DNA of 42,501 bases from an uncultured Mucilaginibacter sp. (GTDB lineage Bacteria; Bacteroidota; Bacteroidia; Sphingobacteriales; Sphingobacteriaceae), in assembly GCA_903891475.1 (NCBI GenBank), contig CAITEP010000032.1, positions 1-42,501 of the forward strand, given 5' to 3'. Under the pieces are notes generated by a model. It was not told the origin of the DNA. It was given only the letters and a program-made list of their open reading frames with translations, and did no database searches. The translations under genes were made by a program, and so were the position numbers. Shown here one piece after another: positions 36,746 to 42,501 of the stretch (its first letter is position 1; the number at the start of each line of letters is the position of its first letter).

Positions 36746-39364
36746 TTACACCCAAAATAGCGCACCGGCTACAGCTTCTAACGTACGAGCAGCACCTCCC
36801 GCTGGTGCAGCAGTAGAAACATAAGCGGTGCCATTCCAATAAATAAGTGCACCTGCACCCGCTGGCACTGGTGTATCAACCCATGTAGTACCTGTCCAAT
36901 ATAAACCAGCACCAGGACCGGTAGGGGTAGGAGAAACAACCCATGCTGTACCATCCCAGTATGCAATAGAACCTATTGTCGGCGTTGGCATTAAAGCGTT
37001 TAGCGTTGCTGCATTTTGCGATGGAAACGTTACGGTGCCATTGGCGGCTATCTGCATACCTTTTGTTATGGTGGCGCTTCCAACTGTTCCAACCGATATA
37101 TAAGTGTTTCCTGTTCCGGAATTGTCAGATTGTAATATTAAACTAGGCGCTCCGGCTGCATTACCAGCAACATTAAGATTTGAACATTGCGAAGCTGCCG
37201 TGTAAGACAATCCTAATGTTGAATATAAAGTTGGAGTTACTGGGTTTGTATAAACAAAATTAATACCACCTGTGATTTCAGTATCGGTATAATTTACATT
37301 TGCTAATAATTCTATATTAGCCTGACCAATAAAAGTAAAAATTGTTGAAACGCCATTATCACTTAAACTAATTGTTGGAATAGCACCCGCTGCGTTTTGA
37401 TAACTAATTGTGCCGGAAGAGACACCAGAGCTTAAAGTTAATGGCTGCCCTCCTAAATCATTATATAAAACCAAACTACTACTGTCAGTATTTCCAGTTA
37501 AAGTTAAATAAGCGTTGTTTACGGTTCCATCAGTCCAGTTTAACTGCAATGACGTATTTAAAACATTCAACGTACCTAAAGCAGTGCTTGAGCTAGCAGA
37601 ACCAAAAGTATATGTTCCCGTTGTGGTGCCGTTATTTTCTAAAGTAAGCGTGTTACTAATGCCTGTTGAACTATTTGTGTATTTAATTTCGCTTGTAGTA
37701 GCATTTGTAATAAAATTCAAACTACTTCCAGTTGTTGGCGCACTTGGTGATAAACTTAAAGTTGATGACCCTGCAACAGCGGTAAACGTTGCGTAACTCG
37801 TAGCGTCGGTATTGTTTGTATAATATAAATAAGCCGAAGTACTATCTACATTTACAACAAATGCATCTGTGTATAAATTAACGGCGCTAAAAATATAAGA
37901 ACCAGTTCTTCCGACTAAAGTATTTGTAATTGTAATATTGTTACTATTAGTACTTGTAGGGTCATCAAATAATATTACCGCGTTAGCAGCATTAGCAGTT
38001 AAAGACAAAAAAGTAGGCGCAGCTGCTGACGCATTAATTGTTGCGGTTGATGACGTGCCCGTTGTGTTTGACAATTGCCAAACGTTAACACCATTAGCAA
38101 CAATAGTTGGTGTAAAATCTGCGGGTAGATACATTCCAGACGTAGGATCTTCAACAAACGAAATAGACGGACCCGTTGTGTCAGGATTTAACGAATCATA
38201 AGTTTGTGTTCCGCTATCAAAAAACAATTTTGATAAATTTAAAACGGTAGGAATTGATGACAACGTTAAAATATTTGTAGCAGGGTTAATTGCAGAATAA
38301 AAAATCAACTTAGCGCCCATTGGCAAAGCTACAGGTGTACCAACTGGTGTAATCGGCGTGCCTAATTCAAGGGAAATTGAAGAAGAATTTGTCGTCGTAC
38401 AATAACTTGCAAAATACCAATTACTAGTTGGATTTCCTAGATATATTGTAACGTCTCCAGTAATAGGAACGTTAACGTTATCGTTTACACAATAAAATTG
38501 CACAACAAAGGCGTTAACTTGGGCGATAGTTAACGTAACGTTGCCGCCTGTTGATACGCCTAACTCATAAAGATTTATTGATACGGTGCTATTTAAAAAG
38601 TTTGTTGCTGAACCTAAACCAAGACTCCACCAATTATTTAAATCTGTTTTATCTTCTATAAGCGTTAATGATTGAGAACTACTAATTGAAAAAGCCGGCG
38701 TGTTATTAACAGTAATCCCAGAAAACACAACGGAACCTATACCGATATTGTTAACAGAAAATGAAAAACCAGGTCTAAAATTTGGTACAGTAATAGTAAG
38801 GGTTCCGGTGCTATTAACGACTAAAATATTAGATTCGTCAGTGTCAGTTATTGTATAGTCAGCGGTTATAATTTGGGGCGGGATTACTGTATTTAATTTT
38901 GTGTCAACCGCTTCTAATCCTTGACCGGCTAAAGCAGCAGCTGTTGCTTGTGACGTAATAGATCCTAATTGTAAACTTTCCCATGTTCCGCTTGTTGTGT
39001 TTGCTGTATAGGCGGTTAATTGAAACCACCAAACATCGCCTGGATTTATAGTTTCTAAAGCCGTACCGGTTGAAGTAGAAACTTGTAAAACTTCACTTGA
39101 TGTAGGATCATTACGTATATAAAGAGCAGTTCCTAGGCTAACCTCGTTTGCATTAGGCAAAAGAATAGCACCACCATTTACTGTATTAATTATGTTTGTA
39201 GTTGTAGCAATTGTAGCCGGAGATGTTGAATAAGGGGTAGGCCATACCAAAGGTATGGTGTCAACGGTAGTAGTCGTATTAGGGTAAGTGTAAGGTATAG
39301 CGTAACTAACCCAGCTACTGTATGACGGTTGAACTGCTCCATAAAAAATTGATTGAACTGACAT
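36746..39364 (-). CDS. Tail fibre / receptor-binding protein
   Basis: An 872-residue Ser/Thr/Asn-rich, beta-type protein with many short repeats, as in trimeric fibres. N-terminal residues 1-60 are the attachment region. Residues 170-220 (LTITVPNFRPGFSFSV then NIGIGSVVFSG) resemble a phage fibre knob motif. The C-terminus contains three copies of a unit of about 23 residues (SIAYWDGTAWVVSPTPTGPG, GLYWTGTTWVDTPVPAGAGA, LIYWNGTAYVSTAAPAGGAA) seen in many fibre ends and chaperone-linked tails. No enzymatic motif or peptidase is visible. The host receptor cannot be deduced. It follows the adaptor genes and precedes the endolysin. Confidence 0.75.
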   Translation of the reverse strand: MSVQSIFYGAVQPSYSSWVSYAIPYTYPNTTTTVDTIPLVWPTPYSTSPATIATTTNIINTVNGGAILLPNANEVSLGTALYIRNDPTSSEVLQVSTSTGTALETINPGDVWWFQLTAYTANTTSGTWESLQLGSITSQATAAALAGQGLEAVDTKLNTVIPPQIITADYTITDTDESNILVVNSTGTLTITVPNFRPGFSFSVNNIGIGSVVFSGITVNNTPAFSISSSQSLTLIEDKTDLNNWWSLGLGSATNFLNSTVSINLYELGVSTGGNVTLTIAQVNAFVVQFYCVNDNVNVPITGDVTIYLGNPTSNWYFASYCTTTNSSSISLELGTPITPVGTPVALPMGAKLIFYSAINPATNILTLSSIPTVLNLSKLFFDSGTQTYDSLNPDTTGPSISFVEDPTSGMYLPADFTPTIVANGVNVWQLSNTTGTSSTATINASAAAPTFLSLTANAANAVILFDDPTSTNSNNITITNTLVGRTGSYIFSAVNLYTDAFVVNVDSTSAYLYYTNNTDATSYATFTAVAGSSTLSLSPSAPTTGSSLNFITNATTSEIKYTNSSTGISNTLTLENNGTTTGTYTFGSASSSTALGTLNVLNTSLQLNWTDGTVNNAYLTLTGNTDSSSLVLYNDLGGQPLTLSSGVSSGTISYQNAAGAIPTISLSDNGVSTIFTFIGQANIELLANVNYTDTEITGGINFVYTNPVTPTLYSTLGLSYTAASQCSNLNVAGNAAGAPSLILQSDNSGTGNTYISVGTVGSATITKGMQIAANGTVTFPSQNAATLNALMPTPTIGSIAYWDGTAWVVSPTPTGPGAGLYWTGTTWVDTPVPAGAGALIYWNGTAYVSTAAPAGGAARTLEAVAGALFWV

Positions 39365-39373
39365 TTCATATCC

Positions 39374-40036
39374 TTAGTGGTTGTAGTTAGTATATCCTAC
39401 TTGTATACGTTCCAAATCTTCTTTAGTAATAGCTTGAGCTGCTTTGTTGTAATAATCAGTCCAAACGGGCACGCGTTCATCATCTTTTACAAAAGTAGCA
39501 GTCTCTAATAAACACGCATATTCTAAAGCTTCGGGAATTGTACTTGTTAAAATATTTACGCCGTTTGTATCATCTAAAAGAGGCGGCAAAGCATAGTATC
39601 CTAACGTATAAGGATAGTCATTGTCTGGCGTAGGCACAATTTTAAACGTTTGGAATTCATAATCAGCGATATATTTAGGCTGCCCCGTGTTAGTAGCAAT
39701 TGGCCAATAAGAGTCAAGATATTCGTTGAGCCTCATTTGCAATTGCACTTGCGAAATGCTTCCATCTGTATTTGTAACGCCAATATTGAAATAGGCCGTT
39801 TGTAACCAGTCCCCAGGCTTTGCCAATAAAACAGATCCCGAAGCCGTAACGTACGAATCAGTAACAAGAGAACCAGTAACAAATTTTTTAATATTGAGGA
39901 TTTTTAAATCGCGCGTAACTCGACGTTGCCCCAACATAATAAAAACGGGGATGTTTTCTATTAACCTTGCATCTTGTCGCTCTAAGTAAGCTATAAGGGT
40001 GTCTGTTAAGGTTTGATAAGTTAAAACAAAAGCCAT
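39374..40036 (-). CDS. Head-tail adaptor, SU10/phiKMV-like
   Basis: A 220-residue protein. Starts MAFVLTYQTLTDTLIAYLER; QDARLIENIPVFIMLGQRRV then TRDLKILNIKKFVTG and the C-terminal LDDTNGVNILTSTIPEALEY (about 162-181), ACLLETATFVKDDERVPVWT (182-201) match the adaptor of SU10- and phiKMV-type podoviruses (tail tubular A-like). It would form a ring between portal and nozzle. Followed by the fibre gene after nine bases. Family match is by motif pattern. Confidence 0.65.
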   Translation of the reverse strand: MAFVLTYQTLTDTLIAYLERQDARLIENIPVFIMLGQRRVTRDLKILNIKKFVTGSLVTDSYVTASGSVLLAKPGDWLQTAYFNIGVTNTDGSISQVQLQMRLNEYLDSYWPIATNTGQPKYIADYEFQTFKIVPTPDNDYPYTLGYYALPPLLDDTNGVNILTSTIPEALEYACLLETATFVKDDERVPVWTDYYNKAAQAITKEDLERIQVGYTNYNH

Positions 40037-40040
40037 TGTG

Positions 40041-40619
40041 TCACCTTTGATAATTAATAAAGGTTAATTGCAACGTGTTGTTGTTTACTAAGGGGCCGTA
40101 TTGTTGATTTGCACCAAGCAAAGGAATAACTAACCCTGGGTAAGGTGTACCCTCAACCTCAAGGTTTAAAGTAAAATTCCCAGTCGTAACATTATTTGCG
40201 TAAAACTCCAAATACGTATTGGGAATAAAAACAAAAATATCTGCTGCTAAGGTCCCAGAGAAAATAACAGTGTTAACGTTAAGTTGTGACACGGTAAGCA
40301 AAGGATTAACTAAACCAGTAAGATCAATATTTGTTTGCGTTAAATTATCGTCATATACAATAGGATCAGGCCTAGGATGTTTAAAGGGTATGGGATCCAA
40401 CCGAATTATTGGTGCTAACTCTACCGGGTTAAGTTTGTCTGCATATACAGGATTAACCCAATTTCCGGTAAAAGCTTCGGTATTACCCCTATATTGATAT
40501 TGCTTAACGCCGTCCTCGTAACGGTACAGCAACCCGCTATAATCACATGTCGCAAGCCCTCTTGGCCTGTTAAAATTTTGCTTTGTATATTTACCCTTCC
40601 AATGTTTGACCATAATCAA
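40041..40619 (-). CDS. Virion protein of the adaptor block
   Basis: A 192-residue protein. Residues 1-60 contain PRGLATCDYSGLLYRYEDGV and a downstream PIPFKHPRPDPI, a Cys-x-Tyr-Ser-Gly and 'PxPxxxPRPxP' pattern I know from a family of small podovirus structural proteins without function. The C-terminal half is a beta-sandwich-like, Asn/Leu-rich domain. It overlaps the 368-residue adaptor by four bases and is followed, four bases on, by the second adaptor. A tail or baseplate role is inferred. Confidence 0.6.
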   Translation of the reverse strand: MIMVKHWKGKYTKQNFNRPRGLATCDYSGLLYRYEDGVKQYQYRGNTEAFTGNWVNPVYADKLNPVELAPIIRLDPIPFKHPRPDPIVYDDNLTQTNIDLTGLVNPLLTVSQLNVNTVIFSGTLAADIFVFIPNTYLEFYANNVTTGNFTLNLEVEGTPYPGLVIPLLGANQQYGPLVNNNTLQLTFINYQR

Positions 40620-41722
40620 CGCCCCACATAATTAAAATCAGGTGACATCCGTAAAGGAAAATTTGATTCATCAGTAAGGGCAGCTGTTGAAAATGCAATA
40701 TCTCGATCTTGCTGCAATCGAGCAATAGTATTTGCATCAATTGGAACATCTGCCAACTTAGCGGTTGTTGGTTTTGTGGCTAACCTATAAGCAAGCTCAG
40801 CAACTAGCGCATCTAAAAACCTTTGCGGCAAATCAAATTCATTAAATAAATTTGTTACATCTTGAGGGTAAAAATACCCTGTATATAACAAAGCGTTATA
40901 AGTTTGATTTGGTACGGGATAAAGCGTTATGTAAGGGTTTACTTGAGAATTAAAAAAGTAACCCCCGGTTGCGCTGTTATTTTGTTTGTTGGGAATTTGC
41001 ATATATTCAGTATAAGAATAAGGCGATAAAGCCCTATCACCTGAACCATTAGTAGTAGGTTGTGAAAAATACAACTGTTGCAGCGCTAAGGTTGCACCCC
41101 CTGTTTCCACTATTCGCCAATATTGCGCATTAAGGGAATTTTCAACAACAATCCATCCGATTTGATTTGCGTTATATGTTGTAGAAAACCCGTTATAAAT
41201 TGTTATCCAATTGTTACCATCAAAAGAATATTGAACATTTAATGTGTAGGTTGAATTGTCATTTAAAGGTTGAATACCAATATAGAAAATTGAATAACTA
41301 TAGCCCTGATTATAGGCAAATTCAAAATAACCGTTTGGATCTGCAAGGGTACAGCCTACGTTTGTGTTAGGATTAAAAACATTTGCGGCACTTCCTGAAG
41401 CAACGGCAGAAGATAAAGCATTACCATTTGTGTTTAACCTTTGCGGTTGTATTGCTATAACATCAACAATTTGTGAAAGATTAACCGGAAGTTGATAAGT
41501 TGCTTGATTAGGATAAAGGCTAACCATTCGGCGCTTACGCATCCAGGTATTAGGTCCCTTACCCATCCAATAGGTAAGCGCAAGATTAGCTGACATTTGT
41601 GCGGATGTTACAAGCGGCTGACTTATTTTGTTTCCTTCAATACCGATACGCTCAAATGCTTCTCTAAAAAAAGCATCTATCTGTGTAGTTGTACCAAAAA
41701 CGTAACTGTTACTTGTAGCCAT
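40616..41722 (-). CDS. Head-tail adaptor with an inserted discoidin-like domain
   Basis: A 368-residue protein. Residues 10-100 resemble the helical adaptor of P22 gp4-like proteins: REAFERIGIEGNKISQPLVT, SAQMSANLALTYWMGKG, and the C-terminal FDLPQRFLDALVAELAYRLA. A domain of about 115 residues is inserted at 105-222, with YTLNVQYSFDGNNWITIYNG (159-178) and ALQQLYFSQ, beta-sandwich F5/8 (discoidin)-like. Adaptor rings normally lack this, so it may add a surface domain that binds the host or decorates the neck. It is coupled (four bases) to the next gene. Functional annotation of the domain is inference. Confidence 0.65.
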   Translation of the reverse strand: MATSNSYVFGTTTQIDAFFREAFERIGIEGNKISQPLVTSAQMSANLALTYWMGKGPNTWMRKRRMVSLYPNQATYQLPVNLSQIVDVIAIQPQRLNTNGNALSSAVASGSAANVFNPNTNVGCTLADPNGYFEFAYNQGYSYSIFYIGIQPLNDNSTYTLNVQYSFDGNNWITIYNGFSTTYNANQIGWIVVENSLNAQYWRIVETGGATLALQQLYFSQPTTNGSGDRALSPYSYTEYMQIPNKQNNSATGGYFFNSQVNPYITLYPVPNQTYNALLYTGYFYPQDVTNLFNEFDLPQRFLDALVAELAYRLATKPTTAKLADVPIDANTIARLQQDRDIAFSTAALTDESNFPLRMSPDFNYVGR

Positions 41723-41725
41723 TCA

Positions 41726-41926
41726 CTATCTATTACCTCCGCGATGATCAAACCTTTTCGCAGTTTCTGCTAGATTTGCTTGTTTACGCATAGTTGGATT
41801 ACGGCTATTTTCAGCACGCTTTAACAATCTAGGAGGAATAGTTTTACCTTGAGGAACGCCTAGCTCAATATGTAATGCCCCAGGGTGAGCACCAAAAGCT
41901 TTTTGAACCCATTTTTTATCTGACAT
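41726..41926 (-). CDS. Small conserved phage virion protein
   Basis: A 66-residue basic protein. KKWVQKAFGAHPGALHIELG (4-23), VPQGKTIPPRLLKRAENSRN and RKQANLAETAKRF (about 47-59) match a widespread small phage protein of the 'HPGALHxxLGVPxGxxIP' type, found in virion clusters. Its precise role is not known; it may bind DNA or line the head. It starts at ATG in TAATG, overlapping the stop of the upstream gene. Confidence 0.6.
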   Translation of the reverse strand: MSDKKWVQKAFGAHPGALHIELGVPQGKTIPPRLLKRAENSRNPTMRKQANLAETAKRFDHRGGNR

Positions 41927-42501
41927 TAAGAAACACCTTGTTGTAAGAAAGTAAATATTGCCGTTTGATCACTAGTTACAACGTTATTTGAAACAGTCAT
42001 CCAAACAGAAGTGACCGGATAAGGTATTTGCACAATTGTGCTTGTTGTTTCAGTAGTAGTTAATGCATAACTTGGAATTGGTACCGGAAAAGGAATAAAA
42101 TTCCCTTGATAAGCGGCGGTATTAAATTTATTTAAAGTTCCATAAATAGTATATTCTAAATCTTCAGCATCGCCCGTTGCTGTTAAAACCTGAACAGAAG
42201 CGGAGGCATACCAACCCTTACGGTCTACGTCAGGAAAACAAAATGCGGTTATTCCGTAATCACCAAAACCTACTGCCAAATTTGTTACATCTTTACTTAC
42301 TGAAATACTCGTGATGCTAGAATATATGTTTTCAGAAAAAATAACGTCAACGTTTGGTCCTGTTATTGTTTCTGATATAGGAGTATTAGGACATTGTGTA
42401 GGATTAAAATCTGCACCAACGGGAGAACCTAAACCATTTATTGTAATAATTGATCCTGATAAATCATCGCCACTTGATAAACTTAAATTTCGTACAAACG
42501 G
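41926..42501 (-). CDS. 5'-truncated virion protein at the window edge
   Basis: The reading frame is open from the right edge (first codon CCG) to TAA, giving 191 residues without a start; the TTG at 42279 is only an internal codon. The C-terminal part has a DUF-like beta-rich texture (NLAVGFGDYGITAFCFPDVD then RKGWYASASVQVL). The missing N-terminus lies beyond the window. It is the first gene of the adaptor block and may be a head decoration or neck protein. Joining the window ends directly would not give it a start codon, so more sequence exists between. Confidence 0.6.
   Translation of the reverse strand, partial: PFVRNLSLSSGDDLSGSIITINGLGSPVGADFNPTQCPNTPISETITGPNVDVIFSENIYSSITSISVSKDVTNLAVGFGDYGITAFCFPDVDRKGWYASASVQVLTATGDAEDLEYTIYGTLNKFNTAAYQGNFIPFPVPIPSYALTTTETTSTIVQIPYPVTSVWMTVSNNVVTSDQTAIFTFLQQGVS

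Noticed and set aside
1..42501. CRISPR array, tRNA, integrase, insertion sequence
   Set aside because: I saw no regularly spaced repeats, no cloverleaf, no tyrosine or serine recombinase and no transposase; tRNA search was by eye only.

Overview
The window looks like most of the genome of a tailed phage with podovirus-type architecture. It carries a large terminase, a P22/T7-type portal of about 870 residues, a phage GroES-like co-chaperonin, a scaffold, a major capsid protein, head-tail adaptors, a gp10-like tail protein, a fibre, a GH108 endolysin and several very large internal (ejection) proteins. I see no tape-measure/sheath module of a long-tailed phage and no integrase. DNA is AT-rich throughout, by eye roughly one third G+C. 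Genes are packed with ATGA or TAATG overlaps. The host cannot be named. The AlpA/P4-like primase remnant, Dam-type methylase and perfect TTATCCACA DnaA boxes suggest a low-GC proteobacterium, probably a gammaproteobacterium.

Layout. (1) 15654 down to 1, minus strand: a DUF5681-like protein, a string of small unknown genes, then TerL, portal, a secreted-type protein, a repeat-rich virion-like protein, a small Ser/Ala-rich protein, GroES-like protein, scaffold, a 169-residue protein, a minor structural protein and the major capsid protein at the left edge. One plus-strand HTH gene (4756-5088) interrupts it. (2) 15737-25845: early/accessory region with frequent strand switches: a DUF1064 nuclease, a Panacea (DUF4065) gene coupled to a Dam methylase, an AlpA regulator with a truncated primase, an ERF annealing protein, a MarR-like regulator, a pair of tiny membrane proteins, a candidate structured RNA, a winged-helix replication protein and an origin-like region with DnaA boxes. 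(3) 42501 down to 25842, minus strand: adaptors, fibre, endolysin, tail protein and four internal virion proteins. The gene at the right edge is cut at its 5' end. The two minus-strand virion blocks would be contiguous (capsid then adaptor) if the genome is circular or circularly permuted, with some sequence missing at the junction.

How it works together. Replication seems to rely on host polymerase, recruited by the winged-helix initiator at a region with DnaA boxes; recombination uses ERF. No polymerase or helicase gene is visible. Late expression probably starts at a palindrome-embedded promoter before the terminase gene (11653-11692) and at other minus-strand promoters. The Panacea-Dam and AlpA-primase genes have a visibly higher G+C content and look like imported cargo.

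Most unusual items: a shared [FY][AK][EK]GGxV motif in four different virion-type proteins; a candidate plus-strand structured RNA at about 22610-22750 with its own extended -10 promoter and a GNRA-capped terminator; a divergently transcribed pair of overlapping 46/48-residue membrane proteins next to it; and a possible toxin-like 26-residue membrane peptide in front of the Panacea gene.
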